Source: Siphonodentalium dalli
Lineage: Eukaryota; Mollusca; Scaphopoda; Gadilida; Siphonodentaliidae
Length of the DNA: 64,000 nucleotides
Direction: 5' to 3'
NCBI GenBank assembly: GCA_032622095.1
Contig: CP136064.1
Coordinates: forward strand, 136,419,954-136,483,953
The notes under the pieces were generated by a model, which was given only the letters and a program-made list of their open reading frames with translations, did no database searches and was not told the DNA's origin. A program made the translations under genes and the position numbers. This document shows, piece after piece, positions 48,961-59,708 of the stretch; within the stretch, counting starts at the first letter, position 1, and each line of letters starts with the position of its first letter.

Positions 48961-50596
48961 TGTAATTAAGTACGGGTAATTAGAAGTAACAAATCGTTTA
49001 GTTTCTATCGTATCGGCTAAAAGGGGTGAGCAGATTGCCCATGGTGAATGCTCTCCAATATAATGTGCATATTTGCCCCGTTACGTTTATACACTGTAGC
49101 ATTGGCGGGCCAGAGTGTGTTGACATGTTAAGTGTTTGGTTCATTAATAACAGATCAGCAGGGATTTGTCGTGATAACGTATACGTGGAAATATGCTACC
49201 TAAACGGTTAAATTAACGGTTGATCTATTACACCACCGTGTATACTCGGTTTAAATAGGTATATTATATAGGGACGTGTGCTCAATTTTGGTGCGGACCG
49301 ATGATAAAAAAAAATCAGAAGTAAATGTCGGCGGGCGGGAGGGCCATTTTTTCAATAATTTTTAAAGAAATTGAACAGTTGCAGCAGCAGCAAAAAAAGG
49401 GTGTACAATTGGCAAATGATGACGGGCGGCGTGACGTGTAACTAGGATTGAAAATAGATATTCAATTTGGAGATTATTGGATGAGGGATGTTATATTAAT
49501 TATATTAAAGGGACGAGGGGGCTTAGTTGTCGAAAATATTCATATTTGTTCCAAACACCGTAAACAGAAAAATATTAAAACGCATACATTTTGGTTCAAA
49601 TATACGATCACTATCGCGTAAACCTCATGCTCACATAAAGACCTACTAAATTTTACCTAAACAAGAGTCTGATTTTTGTTATAGAAGGCACCACAATGCT
49701 ACTGGCTAATCACACACAAATGGTATAAACGCTCTTTATTATTTCCAAATAAGGAATTGAGCAACAAAGAACGCTCTTTATGTTTACCATCATAATATAA
49801 AGAAACACCAAGAAAGTAACTTTTTACGCTTTGTTTACATAACAATCGTCAAATTTACGACAATAACATACTGTTTATGAGATATTTCTCATTTGTATAT
49901 TAACAAAGTATGTCTATATTTGAATATTATTTTCGTTTGTAGCGGTTTTTGACAGGTGGAAATATGTTCACAGGATACCCACCAAGGCCTTCCGTATACC
50001 TTTAAAGTATACTGCAACTTTGTTTCTTGTCAATAGCAGAATACATAATGCTATTAAGAAGTGACACAAAACACAGAACATTTTTTTTAATTATAAGTAT
50101 TGAAGTATTGAGCAGTGAGAAATATTTGAGTCGAGGAAACCAGTAACGAAAGGCAGCGAATAATTGTTTACGTTCCAATGAATATTAAAATGTACTGAAA
50201 ACAAACTGCTAATGGGTGCCAGACTTTCATAAACACAAATTATCTATTAATGGTGTAACGACATATTTCGTTACTAATTGTCTAAAAAAAATAGGGGATG
50301 GGGATGTTTGGATTTCTAGTTTAACGACATTTTTCGGTCTTTAATAGTTTAATGACATTTTTCGGTCTTTATAATATCTCAAGATATAGGGGGTATTTGG
50401 ATCTCTAGTTTAACGACATTTTTCGGTCTTTATAGTTTAACGACATTCTCGGTCTTTAATATTTCAAGATATAGGGGCCCTTAGTGGGTATTTGGATCTG
50501 TAGTTTAACGACATTTTTCGGTCTTTGATAGCAAAATGGAAGAAGTACATCTTTGGAAAGATGTGGTGGCCCTAAAAAGGAAAGTTGTTTGGTGAT

Positions 50597-51560
50597 CTTG
50601 AAATGCAGTTTTTCTGAACAGTCTTCCTTGATTAAAGTGATGTGAAACACTCCGGCAGACAACGGGCAGAGTGATCAAATAGAAATTAAGAATAATCTTT
50701 CTCAAAGTAGTTATTTGTTACGAATATTAATCCAAATGGATGATACACAACGTCATTCTTATATATTAGTTAAATGCAATGACTCTCGATGGCGAAATCA
50801 TTTTTTTTAATTATAGCCGATAGTTGCGCCCCGAATCGAGATGTAAATATTTACAATTTGGAGTAGTTCAGACGATGTTCTCTATGAAGTTGGGTGGTAG
50901 ATTTTTGTGGAAATTTTCAGTGTTGATTTTAGTAGAATGATAACATTCCCCAGGTTGGCAAAGTGCGAGAGCACTAACTTATCAATTTCTCGCACCCGAA
51001 AAAGTCCATAACAAGTCCATAATATGTCTTTAAGCATATATATATAAATCTCCGAAAACCAAAATTCTAAAGCATTAAACGATTTCTTGAAATGCAGTTT
51101 TTCTGAACAGTCTTCCTTGATTAAAGTGATGTGAAACACTCCGGCAGACACCGGGCAGAGTGATCGAATAGAAATTAAGAATAATCTTTCTCAAAGTAGT
51201 TATTCGTTACGAATATTAATCCAAATGGATGATACACAACATCATTCTTATATATTAGTTAAATGCAATGACTCTAGATGGCAAAATCATTTTTGTTTAA
51301 TTATAGCCGATAGTTGCGCCCCGAATCGAGATGTAAATATTTACAATTTGGAGTAGTTCAGACGATGTTCTCTATGAAGTGGTGTGGCAGATTTTTTTGG
51401 AAATTTTCAGTGATGTTAGTAGAATGATAACATTCCCCAGGTTGGCAAAGTGCCTGAGCACTAACTTATCAATTTCTCGCACCCGAAAAAGTCCATAACA
51501 AGTCCATAATATGTCTTGAAGCATATATATAAATCTCCGAAAACCAAAATTCTAAAGCAT
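50597..51560. repeat. 489 bp internal tandem duplication
   Basis: CTTGAAATGCAGTTTTTCTG begins at 50597 and again at 51086. The stretch up to AAACGATTT is doubled, with a few differences between the units. The young copies at 36.8 and 43.1 kb have it once. Confidence 0.85.
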
Positions 51561-52804
51561 TAAACGATTTGCTATATTTCCAGGGCATATATTTCATCTG
51601 ATTTTGCGAGAATTCATATCTACTTTTTCACGAGAATTCAGGGTAATTTGCGAGAATATTTACGAGAATCTAAATTTGGATTCTCGCCGAAATATAAGCC
51701 CTGATTTCACTCTGAAGTGTGCCTAAATGGCATAAATTGTACCGTGGTTCCCATGTTCGCCAAAGTGGCATAAATTTATTTCAGGATAATACTAATTTTA
51801 GGCATTCATTTATATCACTGATATCAGGACAATAAATAGCGTGTTATAGAGTGTTATTGTTTATCGGTGTTGTTTTTGGAAGTGGTGGGAGTTAAATTTT
51901 TATACATTTCGACCCCCAATTAGTATTTCCGAACAAATGAATTATTAACAAGCGTGACATGACATCATTGACAAAGATAATTAACACCAATCTACAAGCA
52001 ATTAAAGTCTTAAAATGAGCTAAAATTTAACATTTTCTTTAAAAAATTTACATTTTTATCTCTCGCGACATAATTGTCACCAATAAAAACAAATTTGATT
52101 CATCGTGGAAGTTAGTCGGTGACTATAAATAATGTCACCATTCAACTGTATGTTGTTGAGCATATTTCAACCAATTTTGGAAGTTTAAATGAATATTTTC
52201 TTCACACGCAAAGTAATATTGACAAATTTCACGATTTTAGCCTGCTTCGTTGGGACCAAAATTTGTTGTGCACACTCAAGAAACGTCTACCGACACTCGC
52301 TAGGCCAAATTATACCATGACCATGCTATCAACTAGCTTGAAATTGGCAAAACAATGAATTTTTTTTGGTTGAAAAAATTTACATGGTCCATAGGCATAG
52401 CTAGAGAACGATTATTTTTCGATAAAAACGAAAATAATGCGAAATGAGATTCGGCACTCGACAGAATTGTCCAGAATAACATATACGTGTCTTGTTATAT
52501 GCGAAAAATTGACCTCATTCGATCAATTAGTCTCGTAATTCAGGAATGTGGAATTCAGTGTTACTATACATGGCCGACGAAATTTTGAAATGTAAACACG
52601 CATCAAATTTACCTTTTGTGAGAATAACAAAAGCGCAACCTTGATCAAAGTAATACAATACACAACAACACATAGAATAAAACCGATATAAACACGGTAT
52701 ACGTGAGAATAAGACGCGTATCCAGACAAGGAATTTGACATTTCTTCGCTTCGACGCTATAAATATATCTGACCCAGATAACCGATATCGATGCACAGCT
52801 ATAT

Positions 52805-53319
52805 TTTGCGCACGTCACTTTCCATATTTGGAATGTCCATATATGGGATATGTGTTAACCTCAATACCGATCAAGTTATCTTAGCATAAACATAAACTAT
52901 ATTGTAATTTATGCAACTACGACCCTGGTAACCCTGATAACTAATACAATATACCGGCCAATTCATTTTAAGATCGTTATTTCACTTTGCTTTAGGCATA
53001 AATACACTCTTGAACGCACATAAACGACCCATTGGCGTTAAATTAAATATACTCGGTATTTATTAATATTAGTTTTTTATTGCTCAGTTTTGAGTTTGAC
53101 CCTTGACACCTGTCAATATATTTGGGCTGAATTCATATGATGCGGTATTATTCCTCGAAATAAACAACAAAGCAGTCGTTACTTCGAAATGTCGTTTGGG
53201 CTAACATTTACACAAATCCTTCGCGTGTTCTCCTCAATTGGCACGCATGTTCTGAGCCGACACACAGGTTATCCCAGAAACTCCTGTGAAATAAACAGCC
53301 AAGGTTTGGCTGAAATGAT
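52805..53319. repeat. Direct repeat, right copy
   Basis: Partner of 48093-48640. After the shared TGAAATGATA the sequence goes on to AGTCTGTTGG here and to TGCGGGGTCGG in the left copy. Confidence 0.85.
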
Positions 53320-53880
53320 AAGTCTGTTGGTAGACAAATGGTTGTGAAGCCAGTGCCATAACTCTTGCCCTCCATAGTAATTCTTAAAAACGACTTCTCA
53401 TGTACCATCAGGTTGAATGGGTTCATATTTGGTATGAAGGGTCCTTTGGTGACTGTAGTTCAGATTTGTTCAAATGGGGTCACCTGGTCAAATAGGGGCC
53501 AAGCAAAGGACAGTTTTCCTCTTAATATGCTTCCTTCACACGGACCATCAGGTTTATTTTACTGATATTTAGAATGAAGGGTTCTTTGGTGTCTGGGATT
53601 CAAATTTATTCAGATGGGGTCACCAGGTTAAATAGGGTGGGACCAGGGACATAACTGTATGTCTCTATAGTAATACTTAAAATGTCTTCTCAAGAGAGGT
53701 TGGACTATTTAGCTTACATATAGTATGGATGGTCCTTTAGTGACTGAGATTCAGATTTGTTAACATGATGTCAACCCGTTAAGAAATGACGGGGCTATGG
53801 GGACTTAAGACTTTTGTGTCTAATAAAATCATTAAAATACAAAATTCATTAGAACATCTACGTTGGAACTACCTGACTGA
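53320..53880. repeat. Degenerate tandem repeat, ~150 bp period
   Basis: Three units share GAAGGGTCCTTTGGTGACTG, TTCAGATTTGTT.A.ATGGGGTCA and AATAGGG.CCA. They start near 53435, 53576 and 53730. The second and third units are worn. Non-coding. Confidence 0.65.
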
Positions 53881-54588
53881 TTAATCTGACATACGCGCTT
53901 TCAAATCAAAATTCCTCTTTTGCTTTGGTCTAGCCTTGTCTGATGCATTTATAGCAACCTCATAGGCTTTAGATAGCCTTTCTTTCAAATTTATAATGTA
54001 GTCTGAAACGTACTCTCTGTTATTCTCACCAATCACTGCAGTATTGTCATCAGCTGAAAATTTTTCTAAAACAAATAATATGTCGGCTGGAAGTCTTGGC
54101 TCTCTTCCAAACATCAATTTGAATGGTGCAAAACCTGTTGATTCGTGACGCGTACACTTATAAGCATGAACCAAAGATCCGATATGACTCTTCCAATCCT
54201 TCTTTTCATCTTGCTCTAATGTGCACAACATGCTAATTAACGTACGATTAAATCTCTCAGTAATCCCGTTACACATGGGGTGGTATGGTGAAGTTCTCGA
54301 ATTCTTTATATTACATAATAAACAAAGTTCTTTGATCAATTCTGACTCGAAGTTCGCACCTTGAACACTATGAATCCTGTTGGGAAATCCATAATAAACA
54401 AAAAAGTTGCTAAAAAGTACATCAGCTGTAGTCTTAGCAGTCATATTTCTTTTTGGAAATGCTAAAGCAAATTTAGAAAAATGATCAGTAATAACCAATA
54501 TGTACTGAAATCCTCCTTTGCACATTTCAACTGTCAAATAATCAATACAAATTAATTCAAGTGGGTGGGGAGTAGAGATTGAAACCAC
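53881..54588 (-). pseudogene. Ty3/gypsy integrase core, catalytically dead
   Basis: Integrase core domain of an LTR retrotransposon, which inserts the cDNA. It begins with PHPLELICIDYL (first catalytic Asp at residue 16). The spacing matches DD35E: residue 75 is the second catalytic position and Glu111 (NGITERFNRTL) the third. Residue 75 is Val instead of Asp (HSVQGANFES, codon at 54364-54366, one base from GAT), so the active site is broken. It stops at KARMSD, before the C-terminal domain. Upstream on the minus strand the H2C2 zinc domain continues in another frame (see 54589-54740). This piece points opposite to the gag-pol at 55.5-57.8 kb. Confidence 0.88.
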
Positions 54589-54740
54589 CTGGCAAGGGTA
54601 TCCGTCGGAGATTTTCTACGCAAACAACGTGGACATTGTTTAATAAAATCCTCCACAGTTCTGTCAATACCTGGCCAAAAGAAAAGCTGTTTAATTAAAG
54701 AAACTGTTCTCTCCCTGCCTGGATGCCATTGGCGCCCATT
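54589..54740 (-). pseudogene. Ty3/gypsy integrase H2C2 zinc domain, frameshifted
   Basis: The minus strand reads HPGRERTVSLIKQ, LFFWPGIDRTVEDF and IKQCPRCLRRK, the typical zinc-binding N-terminal domain of Ty3/gypsy integrases (the H...C..C part). The frame differs by one from the core domain; the shift lies near 54592-54600. Sequence further upstream no longer reads as pol. Confidence 0.75.
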
Positions 54741-55537
54741 ACGTGAAGGAATTTGAAGGAGATAGGAAACTGTTCTATGTGTTCGTCGAACGTCCTTTCG
54801 ATGTTGTGTTTCGTTCCGTCTGAGTAACTTGTTTCGTTCCTGTTCTGTGTAATTACTGTCACCCTGAATTTATGTTTACATGTGCTCACGACGCAATCAT
54901 GGCAATGGTAATTTCGGAAAAAAAACAGAGAGCTCTCTCGCGTTCTGTGACGATAAAATTCATGGAAAAGAACAAACTGGACAAGTAGGAAATAACTGTG
55001 ATGTTCATATTTGTAATATCTAAATATTTGTATTTGGTGCATGTGTCTATATTGAGAGTTGGCATATATTGTGACGTCACTTTTCTGTATTTTGTGTCAG
55101 TGTGTCAAACTGTATTGTGAATGTGATTGTGAAAGTTGCATGTTCTGACAAAAAACTAAATATAGTATAAAAATAAATGACATTAAATAGGTGGTCTGGA
55201 TTATAAATGGTTATAACTAGGCTCCTATTAAATTTAATTTGTGTCAATAATTAAACTAAATTGTTAAACTCAGATAAATCACATAAACACATTCCTATCG
55301 CCATTAACCCACAAATCTTGATATTATTAGAAACTTTTCTGTGGACTAGATTCTTTTTTTATTATAAAGTTTGTCCCCAGCACATTTTGCATGTATACTA
55401 GTACTAACATTATTGTTTATAATTTTATGTATTAACACTAATTTGCTACTTAGGTAGAAAGTAAGTAAAGGTGTATCATACCCCTCTCCACAAGTAAGGT
55501 TTGAAATAAGTTCAGAGCATTTCAGCACATAACCAGA
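54741..55537. other. Non-coding stretch between opposed Ty3/gypsy pieces
   Basis: No gene seen. A TGACGTCA (CRE-like) box is at 55072-55079. The stretch just before 55538 may hold the LTR and leader of the plus-strand element, but I found no matching second LTR and no secure primer-binding site. Confidence 0.35.
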
Positions 55538-56636
55538 ATGGCAGGTAAACCAGAGGAAATTTCCTCTAACATTCTTGAAGCATTCAAGAATATGGGTTTG
55601 AATCCCAAGGTTGACTCGGCAAAAGAGTTTGAGAATTGGTTTCAGGATACAGTTAAACATAACATATCTGATATTAAACAGGAACCCCAGGCACATGGTG
55701 AGCAACACGTGGTTTTGAAGTACCCTCCCACATATATTTCAAATTTTTCAGGGGAGCAACCTTATGACTACTGGGAATATGAAGTCAATTGTCTGTTTGA
55801 TTCAAAATTTTCAGATAAAGATATATTACAGGCAATTCGCAAGTCCTCAAAGGGGAAGCTGCAAGAATCATTATGCGAATGGGGCAGTTTATTTCAGCAC
55901 GGGACATTATATGTAAATTTGACCATATTTATGGGAAAGTTGAAAGCCAGGAAAACAGTATGGGAAATTTTTCAGTGCAAAACAGAATGAGAATGAGTCA
56001 GTGGTGGGTTGGGCCAACAGAATTGAGGATTTGTATTATAATACAGAACAATTGAAATTTATTATGCCTAATAATGGTTCAGACCTTTTAAAATCTAGAT
56101 TATTTGAAGGGCTGAGACAAGATCTCAAAGATTTGGCAGCATATAAATTCAAAGAATGCAAGGATTTCAATGAATTACTTTCAGCTTTGAGACTCATAGA
56201 GCAGGAACACAGAAAATCTAATAAATCTTTCAACATTTCTAAAGCAGCAACTAAGTCGGAAGACGATAAACTTGATAGGGTTTTGAAAGAACTTGCAGAG
56301 TTGAAAACTAAAGTTATTGAACTTGAAACTAATTCTATTTCTTCAGGCCAAGCTGGGTTTCAACATAATTATCGTGGCAACAATAGATTTAATAATTTTC
56401 AGCAGGATGGTTATAGAGGACGTGGCAATTCTTTTCAGAGGAGACCGCAATTTAATAATTACAATTCAAATAACAGAACTTTTCAGCAAAATGGATATTT
56501 TAATTATAATAATAATTTCAGTGAAGATGGTTCCAATTTTGGGAATATAGGCAGAGGGTTTTCTCAACATAATAGAGGAAATAATTTTAGGTACAGGGGA
56601 TCACAAAGAAGGGGAAATCAGGATTTAAACTTGTAG
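55538..56636 (+). pseudogene. Ty3/gypsy gag (Arc/PNMA-like capsid), two frameshifts
   Basis: Gag forms the capsid of LTR retrotransposons. It starts at ATG in a good context (AGAATGG). Frame 1 (to about 55880) has YPPTYISNFSG and PYDYWEYEV, the start of a capsid domain of the kind domesticated as Arc and PNMA genes. Frame 2 (about 55876-55980) carries ISARDIICKFDHIYGKVES. Frame 3 (56001-56636) carries GWANRIEDLYY and LKSRLFEGLRQDLKD, then a coiled coil (KLDRVLKELAELKTKVIELE). Its tail is rich in Arg, Gly, Asn and Phe (RGRGNSFQRR), with no CCHC knuckle that I can see. The two shifts sit near a G run (55876-55882) and an A run (about 55975-55985). The Arc/PNMA likeness is a judgement from motifs. 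Confidence 0.8.
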
Positions 56637-56679
56637 GCACCTTTAATGATGGGTCAATTGAAGGTGGTCAGGGAGATAG

Positions 56680-57848
56680 TCCCAAACAGAAGCCCCTGCT
56701 GGATTAAGTGGTGATACCACTGCAACTACATTGATAATTTCAGGCCAAATTTGTCGTGGACTTTTGGACTCTGGTTCAACAGTTAGCACTGTTGGAGAAA
56801 CTTTCTATAGAAAACATCTGAATCATATTTCATTGCAGCCGTTAGATTCAATTTTGAATATCGAATGTGCAGATGGAAACCAATTACCTTATTTATGGTT
56901 TATTGAAGCTGACCTTTCAACCTCGTGTTTCAATCAGTTGAAACCTCAATGCTGTGCTTTCTTAGTGGTTCCGGATAGCAAATATAATACACACACACCT
57001 GTCCTGCTGGGTACTAATGTACTTAAACTGTTTTTAGATTCTTGTCGTAGGGAAAATGGTGAAAGATTTTTACAGAGAGAAAATCTTGATACCCCATGGT
57101 ACCTTGCTTTTAGATGTCTAACACTCCGGGATAAAAAATTGAAGAAAAATAATTTTTCTCTGGGCATAGTGAAGTGCGCTGAACCAGGCAATATAATCAT
57201 GTATCCTAATACTTCCCGAGTTTTTTTAGGAACAGTGTCACAGAAAATACCTTATCATTCAACATGTGCTATTTTACAACCTATTTTAGATGATAAGCTT
57301 AAAGGCATGGAAATAAGTCTTTATATTTTTAGATATGACAGCTCCAAAGATACCAATGTTCCAGTTCATATGAGTAATCTTTCTTCACAAACTGTCAGTT
57401 TTGCACCTAATGCTATTTTATGTGAAATTCAGCCAGTAACTGTGGAAGAAGAATTAAATGTCAAAGATGGAGATTTTGATTTATCATTTTTTAATGAATT
57501 GACTGTGAATAAGTATGGTTTAACTTCAGAGGAAATTAAACAGGGAAATGAATTAATTTCAGAATTTTCAGATATTTTTTCTCAGAGTGACTTCGATATA
57601 GAACATTACACAGAAATAAAACATCAGATTCATCTTTCAGATAGAAAACCGGTAAGACAGAAAACCAGATTTATTCCCCCAGGAATTCTTGATGAAGTTA
57701 GGGATTACCTGCACCAACTTCTGGCTGCAGGCATAATAAGAAAATCAAGAAGCCCATACTCATCTAACCTTGTTATTTGTAGACGTGGAAATGGGAAATT
57801 ACGATTAGTGGTTGATTACAGCGATTTGAACAAGAAAATTATACCAGA
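56680..57848 (+). pseudogene. Ty3/gypsy pol: protease and start of RT, cut by a foldback element
   Basis: The open frame starts after a stop at 56677-56679. The first domain is a retropepsin with the active site LLDSGST (Asp-Ser-Gly in place of the more usual Asp-Thr-Gly, near 56764) and the later VLLGTNVL. A ~200 residue linker follows. RT then begins: FIPPGILDEVRDYLHQLL, GIIRKSRSPYSSNLVICRR and KLRLVVDYSDLNKKIIPDN. At 57849, before any catalytic Asp of the RT, the sequence changes to the GC-rich foldback element; no RT is seen beyond it. A short in-frame run into the insert (to 58059) has no meaning. RNase H and integrase are missing on this strand. The gag/pol junction needs a frame change near the C run at 56692-56697. 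Confidence 0.85.
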
Positions 57849-59124
57849 TAATGGCTTTCGGCGCACTTTTTGTCGCTTTCGGCGCGATCGGCGCATCGCG
57901 CCGAAAGCGACAAAATGTGCGCCATTAGCGTTGTTTCGGCGCGCGCCGAAAGCGGCGAAAGCGCCGAAAGCGCCGAATGCGACAAAACATGCGCCATTAC
58001 GCGCACTTTTTGTCGCTTTCGGCGCACCGCGCCGAAAGCGACAAAATATGCGCCATTAGTGCAATCGGCGCGGTGCGCCATTAGTGCAATCGGCGCGGTG
58101 CGCCATTAGTGCATTCGGCGCGGTGCGCCATTAGCGCGGTGCGCCGAAAGCGACAAAATATGCGCCATTAGCGCATGTACAATTAAGTATGTGATCACCC
58201 CAGCAGGGGTGCCGGAACCCTGGGACCGTCTGATCGGATTGAGTACCTTTAACTACCCACAAAGGAGGGACCAGGACCACACGGCCACAATAATTTTAAA
58301 TCTGAATAATGACAAATTATAGCATTTGGAGGTCTATCTACAGCAAAATTCAGCCCCTCCCTTTTAAAATTGATACATAGGCCTATACATTGTACATATG
58401 GCCATGCCCAGGGGCGCCGGAAGCATCCAAGGGCAGGGGGGGGGGGCAGAGCCTACAAAAAGGGAACTTTTCTGCCCCCAAAAAAAGGGCATTTTCTCCG
58501 CAAACTCGGAAAAATAACCATAAATTCATTGTGGCAAAAATCCCTATTTTAAAGGTATTTGTCGGTTTTTATGGCCGTTTTGTGACAAAATTGACAATTT
58601 TTTTATATTCCTTGTGAAATTGGTGGTATTTGGACAAAAAAAGTCACACTGTAAAAACATGAGATTAAACACACAAAAAGCATTTTCTTTCTCCAGAAAA
58701 AGGGCAAGTCCTGCCCCCGCTCGCCCCCTTGGTCAAGGGCAGGGGGTCAGCTGCCCCATCTGCCCCCTCTTCCGGCACCCCTGCTGGGGTGATCACATAC
58801 TTAATTGTACATGCGCTAATGGCGCGTATTTTGTCGCTTTCGGCGCACCGCGCTAATGGCGCACCGCGCCGAATGCACTAATGGCGCACCGCGCCGATTG
58901 CACTAATGGCGCATATTTTGTCGCATTCGGCGCGGTGCGCCGAAAGCACCGAAAGCGCCGAAAGCGACAAAAAGTGCGCCATAATGGCGCATGTTTTGTC
59001 GCTTTCGGCGCTTTCGGCGCTTTCGGCGCGCGCCGAAACAACACTAATGGCGCACATTTTGTCGCTTTCGGCGCGCGCGCCGAATGCGCCGAAAGCGACA
59101 AAAAGTGCGCCGAAAGCGCCATTA
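57849..59124. mobile_element. GC-rich foldback element inserted in the RT
   Basis: Two ~350 bp arms (57849-58215 and 58771-59124) are reverse complements of each other. They are built of modules such as GCGCCGAAAGCGACAAAA and TGCGCCATTAG. The outermost 31 bp (57855-57885 and 59086-59116) match exactly as inverted repeats, with TAATGG/CCATTA just outside. Inside each arm, tandem ~29 bp units (CGGCGCGGTGCGCCATTAGTG) are repeated two to three times. The inner ends are TGTACAATTAAGTATGTGATC / GATCACATACTTAATTGTACA followed by CCCCAGCAGGGGTGCCGG. The ~555 bp loop is AT-rich. No transposase is present. Confidence 0.88.
58216..58770. other. Loop of the foldback element, with nested repeat
   Basis: It holds GGCGCCGGAAGC...GGGCAGGGGG at the left and CTGCCCCC...CTTCCGGCACC at the right, a second, looser inverted repeat. 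It also carries CGGATTGAGTACCTTTAA (58235-58252), the reverse complement of the end of the foldback family at 15021-15941. No coding capacity. Confidence 0.55.
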
Positions 59125-59708
59125 GCAAGTGGCCGTAATAGGATTCCATAATTTTCCGACACTCCGATACAAAATGTCGCATAAATTGTTTGCTCTGCGT
59201 GGCGAAAAATAGCCCGCGCGGGCCTTCATCTCGGGATGTTGGATTCGCCCCTTGCATGGCTATACATGGAATACCAAATTGAAGTAATTTCAACCCACAG
59301 TTAAAAAAAACTATGCGTTTGAGTAATGTAAACCATGTAAACTGCTGTATTTGCATGCACGTTATCAATATTCAGTGTGGAATCTTCGGGCGCCCGAGAC
59401 AAATGGAGCCAGGACACCTCGCAAAAATTCCTTGCTCTATCGAAAATATGGGGGGGGGGGCGCCCCCCATTGGATCCGCCCTTGAGAGCCATGTAGGTTT
59501 TATGATTGATAAAAGCAAATTTTGCTCATCTTTATGACGATATAACATATATGTTGATGTTATTCCATTCCAAAATATTATTATGGAAAAGTTAACTTAT
59601 CGCGTGATACCTGCAATCAACTACCGGTGTTCTGCAAAATATCTACGTCCTGCCAGATAAGTCAATATTTCTAATAATAGTAACGTTCTTGTGTAGCTCC
59701 GCCCTCTG

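Larger units (their letters stand above)
48638..52717. repeat. Older third copy of the 31-45 kb material, rearranged
   Basis: It aligns with 31049-32010, then skips to 34133-34800. It then skips the tandem array and SINE to about 36540, and continues to the region of 45005-45040. It is visibly more diverged than the young tandem pair. It has its own 75 bp insertion (48886-48960) and its own 489 bp internal tandem duplication. It is useful as an outgroup for the two young copies. Confidence 0.85.

Noticed and set aside
55346-55708. 120-codon minus-strand frame over the gag start
   Set aside because: It overlaps the recognisable gag on the other strand and shows no motif.
57849-58059. C-terminal extension of the Ty3/gypsy pol frame
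   Set aside because: The Arg/Ala/Lys-rich end is foldback repeat DNA read in frame, not RT.
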